Shown here: positions 25,239 through 34,105 of the stretch, one piece after another | Numbering within the stretch: the stretch's first letter is position 1 | Layout: every line of letters starts with the position of its first letter | The notes under the pieces: model-generated | Told to the model about the DNA's origin: nothing | The model's database searches: none | What the model saw: the letters and a program-made list of their open reading frames with translations, nothing else | Position numbers and translations under genes: made by a program | DNA from: Muribaculaceae bacterium | Lineage (GTDB): Bacteria > Bacteroidota > Bacteroidia > Bacteroidales > Muribaculaceae | Reading direction: 5' to 3' | DNA: 54,209 nucleotides | NCBI GenBank assembly: GCA_022509065.1 | Contig: JAFLTY010000014.1 | Coordinates: forward strand, 1-54,209

Positions 25239-27824
25239 ATGCAGGAAACAGAGGATAGAATAGTTAAAATAGATATAGAAAACGAGATGCGTACAGCATA
25301 CATCGACTATTCGATGTCTGTCATCGTTTCTCGCGCTTTGCCCGATGCCCGTGACGGTATGAAACCGGTTCAACGCCGTGTTCTTTACGGAATGGATGTC
25401 ATGGGCAACAATAGCGACAAACCGCACAAGAAATCGGCAAGCTGTGTCGGTGAGGTGATGGGTAAATATCACCCGCACGGCGACTCGTCAATATATGGTA
25501 CGGTTGTTCGTATGGCTCAGGACTGGAATTTGCGCTACACGTTGGTTGACGGACACGGAAATTTCGGTAGTGTCGACGGAGCGCCTCCTGCCGCGATGCG
25601 TTACACAGAGGTGCGTCTTGCCAAGATAGGTGAAGAGATGCTCAGCGACATAAACGATGACACTGTTGATTTCCAGCCTACCTATGACAATACTCGCAAG
25701 GAACCTGTCGTACTGCCTACGCGGTTTCCCAATCTTCTTGTCAATGGTGCAGCCGGTATTGCAGTGGGTATGGCAACCAACATGCCCCCGCACAACCTTT
25801 CCGAGTCAATTAATGCTTGCGTAGCACTCATTGATAACCCGGAAATCACCATATCGGAGCTAATGCACCATATACCGGCTCCTGATTTTCCTACCGGAGG
25901 AACAATTTATGGCTATAATGGAGTTAAAGCCGCGTATGAGACAGGTCGCGGACGCGTGATTATACGCGCTAAGGCTGAAATCGAGACAGAAGGCAACCAT
26001 GAGAATATAATCGTAAACGAGATTCCTTATGGTGTCAACAAGGCCGAGCTCATCAAATATATTGCCGAGCTTGTAACGGAGAAAAAGATTGACGGCATCG
26101 CCGATATCAATGACGAAACCGACTTTGAGGGTATGCGTATCGTCATCAAACTCAAACAGGATGCCAATGCCAACGTGGTCTTGAACAAACTGTACAAGCT
26201 TTCCCAGATGCAGGCCTCGTTCAGCATAAACAATGTGGCTCTGTTGCATGGCCGTCCCTATACTCTGAATCTTAAGCAGTTGCTTGAAGCCTTCATAGAC
26301 CATCGTCATGAGGTTGTCATACGACGTACTAAATTCCGTCTTGCAAAAGCCAAAGAAAGACTCCATATTTTGGAAGGTCTTATCATAGCGTCGCAAAATA
26401 TCGATGAGGTAATAGCAATTATACGCTCATCGGCCAATGTTGACGAAGCAAAGACGCGACTCATTGAACGCTTTACCCTTACCGAAGCTCAAGCGACAGC
26501 CATAGTCGAAATGCGTCTGCGTAGCCTGACGGGTCTTGAACAGGCTAAACTTGAAGAAGACTACAAAAAATTAGAAGAGTATGTCGCCGAGCTCAATCTC
26601 ATACTCACTGATGACACAGTATGTCGCAACCTTATAAAGAGCGAGCTTATCGAAGTCAGAGATAAATATGGTGACGATCGTAAAACTGTCATTGATTATA
26701 CAGCCGGCGATTTTAACGCAGAAGATTTCTATGCCGATGATGACATGGTTATCACCATTTCTCATTTGGGTTATATCAAACGGACTGCTTTGAGTGAGTT
26801 CCGGGCACAGAACCGCGGTGGTGTGGGTGCCAAAGGCAGCAATACGCGTGACGAAGACTTCATCGAGCATGTGTACACGGCGTCGATGCACGCTACAATG
26901 CTATTCTTTACTCAAAAAGGACTTGTATACAAAATGAAAGTATATGAGTTGCCCGAAGGAGCCAAAAATGCAAAAGGCCGCGCATTACAGAACCTGCTTA
27001 ATATAGAGCCAGGAGACTGCGTCAACACTTTCATAAGCTGCAAGGGACTGGATGATGTCGAGTATATCAACAGTCACTATCTTGTCTTTGCAACTAAAAA
27101 CGGGGTTGTGAAAAAAACATTGCTCGCTGAATACGCCAGAGTTCTTGCCAAAGGTAAAAAAGCCATCATACTTCGCGACAATGACAGGTTGATTGGCGTC
27201 GACCTCACTGATGGTGACAGCGAAGTACTGTTAGCCAATCGTAACGGTCGAGCTATACGTTTCCACGAGAATAAACTCCGTTGCATGGGTCGTGTGTCGA
27301 CAGGTGTGCGCGGCATGACTCTCGACGGCGGCGACGATGAAGTCGTAGGGTTGATAACCCTACCGCAAGATACTGAGGATACCATCCTTGCCCTATCGGA
27401 AAAAGGAATAGGAAAACGTTCTGATATCGAATCCTATCGTATCACTAATCGTGGCGGTAAAGGAGTGAAAACAATAAATGTATCCGATAAGACAGGTCAT
27501 TTGGTTGGTTTCAAGAGCGTCAACGATGACAACGACTTGATAATTATCAACCGATCCGGAATTACTATCCGCATACGTGTCGCTGACATTCCGGTCAGAG
27601 GACGCGCCACAATGGGTGTGAAAATAATCAATGTTGAGAAAAACAACGATGAGATAGCATCCGTTTGTTGTGTAGACACCGATCCGGAGGAAGAGGTCGA
27701 AGTTGTGACCGCCGAAGAGACTGAGGTTATCGCCGATACAGATATTGCTGAAGAAGACGATGCGGCAGACGAAATAGTGGAAGACGACCAAAACGAAAGC
27801 GAAACAGATGAGGAAATTGAATAA
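25239..27824 (+). CDS. gyrA: DNA gyrase subunit A
   Basis: The DNA-breaking and rejoining subunit of gyrase, which introduces negative supercoils. It has 861 residues. The winged-helix region carries the catalytic Tyr122 in AAMRYTEV, numbered as in E. coli. The quinolone-region loop reads HPHGDSSIYG, so Ser83 is present but position 87 is Gly rather than Asp. The C-terminal domain is a six-bladed beta-pinwheel with a GyrA-box-like QNRGGVG near residue 525. The last 45 or so residues are strongly acidic (Asp/Glu), a regulatory tail seen in many gyrases. It is divergent from clpC. GyrB is elsewhere. Confidence 0.97.
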   Translation: MQETEDRIVKIDIENEMRTAYIDYSMSVIVSRALPDARDGMKPVQRRVLYGMDVMGNNSDKPHKKSASCVGEVMGKYHPHGDSSIYGTVVRMAQDWNLRYTLVDGHGNFGSVDGAPPAAMRYTEVRLAKIGEEMLSDINDDTVDFQPTYDNTRKEPVVLPTRFPNLLVNGAAGIAVGMATNMPPHNLSESINACVALIDNPEITISELMHHIPAPDFPTGGTIYGYNGVKAAYETGRGRVIIRAKAEIETEGNHENIIVNEIPYGVNKAELIKYIAELVTEKKIDGIADINDETDFEGMRIVIKLKQDANANVVLNKLYKLSQMQASFSINNVALLHGRPYTLNLKQLLEAFIDHRHEVVIRRTKFRLAKAKERLHILEGLIIASQNIDEVIAIIRSSANVDEAKTRLIERFTLTEAQATAIVEMRLRSLTGLEQAKLEEDYKKLEEYVAELNLILTDDTVCRNLIKSELIEVRDKYGDDRKTVIDYTAGDFNAEDFYADDDMVITISHLGYIKRTALSEFRAQNRGGVGAKGSNTRDEDFIEHVYTASMHATMLFFTQKGLVYKMKVYELPEGAKNAKGRALQNLLNIEPGDCVNTFISCKGLDDVEYINSHYLVFATKNGVVKKTLLAEYARVLAKGKKAIILRDNDRLIGVDLTDGDSEVLLANRNGRAIRFHENKLRCMGRVSTGVRGMTLDGGDDEVVGLITLPQDTEDTILALSEKGIGKRSDIESYRITNRGGKGVKTINVSDKTGHLVGFKSVNDDNDLIIINRSGITIRIRVADIPVRGRATMGVKIINVEKNNDEIASVCCVDTDPEEEVEVVTAEETEVIADTDIAEEDDAADEIVEDDQNESETDEEIE

Positions 27825-27930
27825 CACAAAAAATAAATATTGATTCCACGGTTAGAATAAACGTTTCCCCGTCTTTTGTGTCAAATCACATAAAACAGAG
27901 TATTCATTACCTAAATCACTCATAAACCAA

Positions 27931-29151
27931 ATGAAAAGATTAATAATCGCAGTTCTTTGCGCAGCTCCCGCAATAATTGCAAGTTCCCAGCAAAACGTGG
28001 TTAAAGAAGCCGAAAAGGCTATGAAAGCCAACAAAGACTATGTCGAAGTGCTTAACATCATCAAGCCGGCAATGTCGAACCCCGAGACAGCAAAAAGTTC
28101 TACTACTTATTTCATACCGGGTCAGGCAGGTTTCAACCAGTATGACCGCATGTATGGCATGCAACAACTCGGCCGTCTCAATGATGGCGACGAAGTGAAA
28201 ATGTCCGATGCGTTATTGGGTGGATATGATAATTTCATTATCGCTCTTTCGCTTGACACCGTTGTTGACGCTAAAGGAAAAGTAAAAACACAGCACAGCA
28301 AAAAAATTGTTGACAATCTGAAAGGTCATTACAACGACTTTACTCAGGCCGGTATCAATTTCTATAATGCAAAGCAGTTTGAGAAAGCTTATAAAGCATG
28401 GGAAGCCTTCGTGACTCTTTCGGATAATGCGGCTAAGTATGGTATCGAGGCACAACCGGATACCGTAGTTGCTAATTTCATTCTTAACGAAGGTCTTGCA
28501 GCCTGGCAGATGAATGATGCCGATTTGGCCGCAAAAACTTTCCGTCGCGCTGCCGAACGCGGATACGACAAAGAACAGGTTTATCAGTATGGTCTTTCAA
28601 CGGCTTTGGCCGCTAATAATCCCGATGTGCTTTATTACTTTGCGATTAAGGGTAATGAGAAGTACGGCGAAACTGACAATCAATATGTAAACAGCCTCAT
28701 CAATTATTACCTGCAAAATAAAAAATATGACGATGCCATAAAGTATCTCGATGATGCCATCTCGAAACGTCCCGGAGATGCTCAATATTATGCCCTTAAA
28801 GGTATTATACTCGAAGATCAAGAGGATATGCCTCAAGCCATGGAGTATTATAAGAAGGCCGTCGAACTCAACCCCGAAAATGGCCTTGCCAACTATTATT
28901 ACGGACGTGGCATTGCTATAGAAACCGGTAACAAAAGCGATGCTTTCCCTGGTGAAGCAGCAGAATATCAGAACTTTTTCAATAAAGAACTCAAACCTCA
29001 GTATGAGGAATCGGTTCGTCTTCTCGAAGCAGCTTACACTCAAGATGCTAACAACCGAGCAAACATCCTTAATCTTCTTGAACAGATCTATTATATTCTC
29101 AACGATGAAGCAGGGATGGAAAGCGTGAAGAGCCGTCGCCTTGACGACTGA
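27931..29151 (+). CDS. Exported TPR-repeat protein
   Basis: A 406-residue protein. A signal peptide (MKRLIIAVLCAAPAIIASSQ) is followed by helical repeats. Classical tetratricopeptide repeats are clear from about residue 255 to 335, for example YDDAIKYLDDAISKRPGDAQYY and MPQAMEYYKKAVELNPENGLA. The N-terminal part (45-250) has more diverged repeats. It is probably a periplasmic scaffold for protein contacts; partners are unknown. It follows gyrA by 106 bases with no strong promoter in between, and this gyrA-TPR order recurs in Bacteroidales. A terminator follows. Confidence 0.82.
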   Translation: MKRLIIAVLCAAPAIIASSQQNVVKEAEKAMKANKDYVEVLNIIKPAMSNPETAKSSTTYFIPGQAGFNQYDRMYGMQQLGRLNDGDEVKMSDALLGGYDNFIIALSLDTVVDAKGKVKTQHSKKIVDNLKGHYNDFTQAGINFYNAKQFEKAYKAWEAFVTLSDNAAKYGIEAQPDTVVANFILNEGLAAWQMNDADLAAKTFRRAAERGYDKEQVYQYGLSTALAANNPDVLYYFAIKGNEKYGETDNQYVNSLINYYLQNKKYDDAIKYLDDAISKRPGDAQYYALKGIILEDQEDMPQAMEYYKKAVELNPENGLANYYYGRGIAIETGNKSDAFPGEAAEYQNFFNKELKPQYEESVRLLEAAYTQDANNRANILNLLEQIYYILNDEAGMESVKSRRLDD

Positions 29152-29183
29152 TACTGCATATAGATAATATTACCAACTAATCA

Positions 29184-29218
29184 CATAGGGGCACATTCCA
29201 TCGGGATGTGCCCCTATG
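29184..29218 (+). terminator. Strong hairpin terminator after the TPR gene
   Basis: CATAGGGGCACAT (29184-29196) pairs perfectly with ATGTGCCCCTATG (29206-29218), a 13-base-pair stem with a 9-base loop. The downstream sequence is only moderately T-rich (GCTGTTTTC). It lies 33 bases after the stop. Confidence 0.75.
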
Positions 29219-29276
29219 GCTGTTTTCAATATTTTTTGCGTATCGATAACCGATAATTTTTGATTTTGGAAGAATG

Positions 29277-29308
29277 TTTGGATATTAATGTAAAAAACCG
29301 TACCTTTG
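29277..29308 (+). promoter_or_regulatory. Promoter of rplY
   Basis: TTTG at 29277-29280, a 20-base gap and TACCTTTG at 29301-29308 match the consensus. A leader of about 100 bases follows, including a small CCATC-GTGT-GATGG hairpin near 29339-29352 where a ribosomal-protein leader control could sit. Confidence 0.7.
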
Positions 29309-29410
29309 CACCGCTTTTTGAATGGAGCCAATGTGCTCACCATCGTGTGATGGGAAATTTAGAGAGCCTTAATTCTCTTAATTTTTAGTAACACAAAACA
29401 CCAATTAACA

Positions 29411-30070
29411 ATGAAAACATTTCAATTAGTTGCCGAACCTCGTACGGATTTAGGCAAGAAAGCAACAAAAACTCTGCGTGCAGAAGGTAAAATACCTGTA
29501 GTCCTCAATGGCGGTCCCGTTATAGAATTACCTTACAACGGTACTCTGAAGGCCGGTGAAAAAATCGTTGAAATCGGAAATAACAAAGGCCTTATTACAA
29601 CTGACCTTGTCGTTAAACAGGAAGCTGTTCGTAAACTTATATATACTCCCGAAATTTTTGTAATTGATTTGGATGTCAATGGTGCAAAGCGTAAAGCCGT
29701 GCTTAAAGATATTCAATTCCATCCCGTTAAAGATACTATCCTTCACATCGATCTTTTGGAAGTGAATGACAAGAAACCCGTTATCATAGAGGTGCCTGTT
29801 AAGCTGGAAGGTCACGCCGAAGGTGTAAAAGCAGGTGGTAAACTTACATTGTCCATGAAGAAGATGAAGGTGAAAGCTGTTTACAACGAAATTCCCGAAA
29901 ATCTTGTTATCAATGTTGACAATTTAGGTCTTGGCAAGAGCCTCCAGGTTGGTGATTTACATTTCGAAGGTCTCGAACTCGTTAACGCCAAAAATGCCGT
30001 TGTATGCGCTGTTCAGCTTACACGCGCCGCCCGTGGTGCCCAGGCTGCTGCCGCTGCTACCACAAAATAA
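29411..30070 (+). CDS. rplY: 50S ribosomal protein L25/general stress protein Ctc
   Basis: A ribosomal protein that binds 5S rRNA. It has 219 residues and belongs to the long, two-domain TL5/Ctc form. The N-terminal L25 domain (about 1-92) has PRTDLGKKATKTLRAEGKIPVVL, given here in family terms. The C-terminal beta domain (about 95-190) carries HIDLLEVNDKKP and PVKLEGHAEGVKAGG. The end is an Ala-rich, low-complexity tail. Genes for pth and an S4 protein follow, a usual Bacteroidota order. Confidence 0.94.
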   Translation: MKTFQLVAEPRTDLGKKATKTLRAEGKIPVVLNGGPVIELPYNGTLKAGEKIVEIGNNKGLITTDLVVKQEAVRKLIYTPEIFVIDLDVNGAKRKAVLKDIQFHPVKDTILHIDLLEVNDKKPVIIEVPVKLEGHAEGVKAGGKLTLSMKKMKVKAVYNEIPENLVINVDNLGLGKSLQVGDLHFEGLELVNAKNAVVCAVQLTRAARGAQAAAAATTK

Positions 30071-30389
30071 TAAGTTTGCAACCGATTGCATAATCAATTA
30101 TACAGCATAACTGAAAATCCGGAGTTGGCTATGGTCGACTCCGGATTATATATTAAATGATTGAGAAAGTGTCATTTATTTCATTAGTCAACAGAAAGCC
30201 CTGATCTTGTGAGTAATTCTCATTATTATAGGACATATAGTTGACAACTTTATGTTCTTAGACTAAATAGAACTTACTTAACTATGTTATGCTGATTTCT
30301 TTATTAAAAGGATGAATAAAAAGATATTAAATATTCTTGCACTCTTTGGAAGAAAACGGGCAACCAACGAAACATTAATTAGCGAAGAG
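30071..30389. other. Intergenic region between rplY and pth
   Basis: Apart from the hairpin at 30116-30147, I see no gene or promoter match. The pth frame stays open from an ATG at 30312, so part of this stretch may be coding if the longer start is used. Confidence 0.4.
30116..30147 (+). terminator. Hairpin after rplY (terminator-like)
   Basis: AATCCGGAGT (30116-30125) and ACTCCGGATT (30138-30147) form a perfect 10-base-pair stem with a 12-base loop, 45 bases beyond the stop. The tail is TA-rich rather than a pure T-run, so termination may be partial. Confidence 0.6.
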
Positions 30390-30953
30390 ATGAAATTTTT
30401 AATAGTAGGTTTAGGCAATATAGGGAGTGAGTATCAAGACACGCGACATAATGTTGGTTTTATGATTGCCGACAGACTCGTAGCTGAAATAGGAGGCTCG
30501 TTTAAGACCGAACGTTATGGCGACGTTGCTCGCAGGCGGCTGAAAAACAAAATGCTGATTGTGTTGAAACCGTCAACTTTTATGAATCTGAGTGGAAATG
30601 CAGTGAGATATTGGAAAGAAAAAGAGAATATAGAATTAGCTAATATCCTTGTTCTTGTCGATGATATCGCTTTGCCTTTCGGGACGATAAGGATAAAGCC
30701 GTCCGGAAGTGATGCCGGTCACAATGGATTGAAAAATATCGCATCATTATTAAACACCCAAAATTATCCCCGTCTTAGGTTCGGAGTGGGTAACGATTTT
30801 CCCAAAGGTTGCCAAATTGATTATGTTTTAGGGAAATTTAGTCCGGAAGAACAAAAAGAATTGAACGGACGTTTAGACGTGGCTGTTAATGCAGTGAAAG
30901 ATTTTTGTCTTGCCGGCATTCAAAATGCCATGTGTAATTACAATAATAAATGA
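30390..30953 (+). CDS. pth: Peptidyl-tRNA hydrolase
   Basis: Releases tRNA from peptidyl-tRNAs dropped by ribosomes. It has 187 residues from the ATG at 30390. Residues match E. coli Pth numbering: Asn10 and His20 ([13 protein letters not shown]), the [10 protein letters not shown] tRNA-binding loop, the catalytic-site Asp in LVDDIALP and GSDAGHNGL further on. An in-frame ATG at 30312 would add 26 mostly basic residues ([16 protein letters not shown]) that are not part of the family. The shorter start is preferred, though the longer one cannot be excluded. It precedes the S4 gene on the same strand. Confidence 0.93.
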   Translation: MKFLIVGLGNIGSEYQDTRHNVGFMIADRLVAEIGGSFKTERYGDVARRRLKNKMLIVLKPSTFMNLSGNAVRYWKEKENIELANILVLVDDIALPFGTIRIKPSGSDAGHNGLKNIASLLNTQNYPRLRFGVGNDFPKGCQIDYVLGKFSPEEQKELNGRLDVAVNAVKDFCLAGIQNAMCNYNNK

Positions 30954-31046
30954 TAGAGAAGAACTATTTCGTGAAATCGGTTAGTTGTCGCTGTTCAAGG
31001 ATAAATGAATTGTTGATGCTATAACATGTTTCATCCGTTATAAAAT

Positions 31047-31481
31047 ATGCCAAACGAAGTTAGGATAGATAAGTGGATATGGGCAATGCGCATTTTCAAG
31101 ACGCGCACACTTGCCACCGAGGAATGTAAAAAAGGGAGGGTAACCATAGGTTTGGAAAACCCGGTAGCTGCCAAACCGTCCCGTACCATTAAAGTTGGAG
31201 ATGTCGTCAATGTGAAGAAACCGCCTGTTACCTATTCCTTCCGTGTAAAAGCATTGACCGAGAACAGACTGGGTGCGAAATTAGTGCCGGAATATCTTGA
31301 AAATATTACGCCTAAGGAGCAATATGATCTACTTGATGTGGTGCGAATATCCGGTTTTGTGGATCGGCGCAAAGGACTCGGCCGACCGACAAAACGCGAG
31401 GGTAGGGAACTAAACAGATTTGTAGAGGATTCGTACAGCGATTTTTGGTTTATGGATGATGACGAATCCGATATGGACTGA
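31047..31481 (+). CDS. S4-domain RNA-binding protein (Hsp15/HslR-like)
   Basis: A 144-residue protein. The S4 RNA-binding domain fills the first 60 or so residues (VRIDKWIWAMRIFKTRTLA, then a GRVTIG turn and KVGDVV), as in heat-shock protein 15, which recycles stalled 50S subunits. The C-terminal part has a basic RRKGLGRPTKREGRE segment, followed by an acidic DDDESDMD end. Role by similarity only. It lies 93 bases after pth, in a translation-related neighbourhood. Confidence 0.85.
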   Translation: MPNEVRIDKWIWAMRIFKTRTLATEECKKGRVTIGLENPVAAKPSRTIKVGDVVNVKKPPVTYSFRVKALTENRLGAKLVPEYLENITPKEQYDLLDVVRISGFVDRRKGLGRPTKREGRELNRFVEDSYSDFWFMDDDESDMD

Positions 31482-31547
31482 TTTGTTATCGAACCGGATT
31501 TATGAACCGGTTATAAAGAGGTTTAAAAAACTGCAGTTGAGAAAGTC

Positions 31548-31805
31548 TTATTCTTCGGACGCAAGTGCAGCTTCGAGAAGTTCCTGAGCGAATTCAGGGT
31601 CTTTTTCACAGCGTTCTTTTATTTCTGTGCTCAATTTTTCAATTTTTTCTTGAAGGTGGGAGGCTTCTTCAAATTTACCGTCTAATATGAGTGTCTGGTA
31701 CTCGTTGGCGAGTGCCTGACTCTCTTTCACATAGTCAGCGGCCGATTTAGAACAAGAACACAACAGAGTAGCCATCACGGCTAAGGACAAAAACAGTTTT
31801 TTCAT
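31548..31805 (-). CDS. Small lipoprotein, helical
   Basis: An 85-residue protein. The signal peptide ends in a lipobox, LCSC, with the acylated cysteine at position 18. The mature part, about 67 residues, is charged and helical, with heptad-like Leu/Ile spacing (YQTLILDGKFEEASHLQEKI) and an acidic C-terminus. I do not recognise a function. It is convergent with the S4 gene and has its own promoter. Confidence 0.75.
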   Translation of the reverse strand: MKKLFLSLAVMATLLCSCSKSAADYVKESQALANEYQTLILDGKFEEASHLQEKIEKLSTEIKERCEKDPEFAQELLEAALASEE

Positions 31806-31846
31806 CGGATTAGGTTTAAATAATTAATAAATGGAACATTACTTTG

Positions 31847-31877
31847 CAAAGATACGAAAAAATCTGCGGTTTTACAA
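31847..31877 (-). promoter_or_regulatory. Promoter of the small lipoprotein gene
   Basis: On the minus strand TTG (31875-31877), a 20-base gap and TATCTTTG (31847-31854) match the consensus, 41 bases before the start codon. Confidence 0.65.
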
Positions 31878-31969
31878 TTCCATTTACATTTTGAGAAGTT
31901 TTAGGTATAATTATTTTCTGGAATTTGACTAATTTCTACCATAAAATTAACATTGGGATTATTTAAACT

Positions 31970-32001
31970 ATTGTCTAATTCAAAAAAAAAGCGTACTTTT
32001 G
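31970..32001 (+). promoter_or_regulatory. Promoter of rpsP
   Basis: ATTG at 31970-31973, a 20-base gap and TACTTTTG at 31994-32001 match the consensus. The start lies 68 bases downstream. Confidence 0.7.
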
Positions 32002-32069
32002 CGCTTGCATTCGAAAAAATGGGATGCGCCCAAACAAAACACTATAACTAATTAATTAAATTCTATTTA

Positions 32070-32609
32070 ATGGCAACAAAAATCAGACTGCAACGTCATG
32101 GTCGTAAAAACTATGCGTTCTATCCTATTGTTATCGCCGATAGCAGGGCACCACGAGATGGTAAATTTATTGAAAGGATAGGTTCATATAATCCGAACAC
32201 TAATCCTGCTACTATTACACTCAATTTCGAGCGTGCTTTGTATTGGGTTAACACCGGTGCTCAACCCACCGACACCGTACGTACTATCCTCTCTAACGAG
32301 GGAGTTCTTTTGATGAAACACCTGCAGGGTGGTGTTAAGAAAGGTGCTTTTGACGAAGCAGAAGCTCAGCGTCGTTTAGATGCCTGGAAAGCAGCACATC
32401 TGCAGAAAGTTGAGAAACTGAAAGTTTCCATGGCCGACCAGAAACAAGAAGCTGCAAAACAGCGCCTTGCTGACGAACAGGCTAAAAACAAAGCTAAAGC
32501 CGAAGCCGTAGCCAAGAAGAAAGCCGAACTGGCAGCGGCAAAAGCCGAAGCTGAAGCAGCCGCTGCTGCTCCTGCCGAAGGTGAAGAAGCTGCTCCTGCA
32601 GCTGAATAA
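32070..32609 (+). CDS. rpsP: 30S ribosomal protein S16 with long C-terminal extension
   Basis: A small-subunit assembly protein. The S16 fold occupies the first 85 or so residues, opening with [23 protein letters not shown] and including [14 protein letters not shown]. The remaining 90 residues are helical, first charged ([20 protein letters not shown]), then an Ala/Glu/Lys-rich repeat, ending in an Ala/Glu tail. E. coli S16 has 82 residues; long forms of about 180 are normal in Bacteroidota. It is monocistronic, not followed by rimM or trmD as in E. coli. Confidence 0.95.
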   Translation: MATKIRLQRHGRKNYAFYPIVIADSRAPRDGKFIERIGSYNPNTNPATITLNFERALYWVNTGAQPTDTVRTILSNEGVLLMKHLQGGVKKGAFDEAEAQRRLDAWKAAHLQKVEKLKVSMADQKQEAAKQRLADEQAKNKAKAEAVAKKKAELAAAKAEAEAAAAAPAEGEEAAPAAE

Positions 32610-32830
32610 GCTATTAGTAGTCGGAAACATAAGTTTCTGCAAGCTTTACCTTCAAGGCTCACAATTCGCAATTCAAAAAATGGAGGGTGTCTGATTTGAT
32701 TCAGACACCTCTTTTTTGCTATGATTTTATTTCAAAGACCTATTGTAAGTGGTTATGAGTAAATGTCACCGCTCCTTAGCTTGCACTTTTATATTTTAAA
32801 TTGCGTTTCCCTTTACATTTTGAGCCGTCA
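32610..32830. other. Intergenic region after rpsP
   Basis: Together with the promoter that follows, this is a gene-free gap of about 356 bases between rpsP and the coiled-coil protein. It contains the rpsP terminator at 32683-32717; beyond that I see nothing. Confidence 0.4.
32683..32717 (+). terminator. Rho-independent terminator of rpsP
   Basis: GAGGGTGTCTGA and TCAGACACCTC form a stem with one bulged G. It is followed directly by TTTTTT (32712-32717), about 75 bases after the rpsP stop. Confidence 0.85.
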
Positions 32831-32862
32831 TTTGGGCATAAGGCGGATTTTCTGTAAATTTG
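32831..32862 (+). promoter_or_regulatory. Promoter of the coiled-coil/MgtC/KefB run
   Basis: TTTG at 32831-32834, a 20-base gap and TAAATTTG at 32855-32862 match the consensus. A leader of about 100 bases precedes the start at 32966. Confidence 0.7.
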
Positions 32863-32965
32863 TCGCATAAATGAGCGAAAGAAAAATACCGCTCTATGTT
32901 GTTATAATATATTTACGATTAATTCCGCTATAAATCAGAATTAAATTTTCTTTATCCGAACACTC

Positions 32966-34042
32966 ATGTCTAACGAAGATAACTACGGGGGTTACTCACC
33001 CAACGATAAACCGCATACCGGTTCTTTAAACGAAAAAATCAATCAGATGCGAAGCGAACGCCGCGAGGAAATTACGCGTCCTGTTGTTGACACATCGAGA
33101 AAAAAACGTCGTGGATGGCTGATGGGAATAATTGCCATTATCGGCGTTGTTGTTTTGGGGGCAGTAGCTTGGCTGATTGTAGAAGGTATGGGCTCGAGTC
33201 GAGTCGCAAGTGACCAAGATGAATTATTGGACGGCGATGACTCCCCCGAAATGATTAGTCTGCAACAACAATTGGCTCAGTCTGAATTTGAGAATCTTGA
33301 AAAGGAGTTCGCGCAATATGAGATGTCGCAACAAGAAATTATAGTTAACGATACCATAAAACAACAGTTGCAACAAAAATATGAAGCCGCCCGTCTTCAA
33401 GTCGAGGAACTTCGAGCACAACTGAGGGAATCGGCCAATAAGAGTTCAGCCGAAATCCAGAAGCTTAACGATCAAATACGCACACTGCGTGAACTTCTGA
33501 AACACTATCTCGAAGAAATAGACCGGCTTAACAAAGAAAACGAGCAGTTGCGAAATGAAAATACCGAACTGAGAGAAAGTCTCAATAAGACAACTACCAC
33601 TCTAGTTCAAGCCCAACAGGCAAACGAAAAATTGACCGAAAGGATGACTCTTGCCGAAAAACTTAATGTCACCGGCGTGTCGCTTAATATGCTGAACAAA
33701 AAAGATAAGACTGAAAAGAAAATCAAGAATGCCAAGAAATTCGTTGTTTCTTTCACTATACCTCAAAACAACTCCACACCTGTGGGCACTAAGACGATAT
33801 ATGCCGTTATAACAACACCCGAAGGCACGATACTGGACGGCGGCGGTTCGTTCAGTTACGACGGTAGTACCGTCAATGCTTCTGCTCAAAGACAGATAGA
33901 CTATGGCGGCGAGGAAATAGGCGGTCTGACGATGTATTACGATATCCGCAACGCTCTTTCTCCAGGTACATATTCTGTACAGTTGTTCTGTGACGGTTAT
34001 GCTCTGATGTCACATCCGTTGGAGGTTAATTTTAAGAATTAG
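32966..34042 (+). CDS. Membrane-anchored coiled-coil protein of unknown function
   Basis: A 358-residue protein. A cytoplasmic, polar N-terminus (1-50) ends in a basic KKRR stretch, followed by one membrane helix at about 51-73. A long coiled coil covers about 90-225, with repeated heptads such as LREL and LNKENEQLRNENTEL. The C-terminal 115 residues are beta-rich with a YDIRNALSPGTYSV region resembling an Ig-like domain. It is type II topology, so the coiled coil and the C-terminal domain face the periplasm. I do not recognise the family. MgtC- and KefB-like genes follow on the same strand. Confidence 0.75.
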   Translation: MSNEDNYGGYSPNDKPHTGSLNEKINQMRSERREEITRPVVDTSRKKRRGWLMGIIAIIGVVVLGAVAWLIVEGMGSSRVASDQDELLDGDDSPEMISLQQQLAQSEFENLEKEFAQYEMSQQEIIVNDTIKQQLQQKYEAARLQVEELRAQLRESANKSSAEIQKLNDQIRTLRELLKHYLEEIDRLNKENEQLRNENTELRESLNKTTTTLVQAQQANEKLTERMTLAEKLNVTGVSLNMLNKKDKTEKKIKNAKKFVVSFTIPQNNSTPVGTKTIYAVITTPEGTILDGGGSFSYDGSTVNASAQRQIDYGGEEIGGLTMYYDIRNALSPGTYSVQLFCDGYALMSHPLEVNFKN

Positions 34043-34105
34043 TCTGTCACACTTTTGAGCGACTAAATTCACAGATAGGGCGGAATGTAAAAAATATCCC
34101 TAACG

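Noticed and set aside
32070-32609. S16 C-terminal extension as a gene fusion
   Set aside because: Long Ala/Glu/Lys-rich S16 tails are normal in this phylum.
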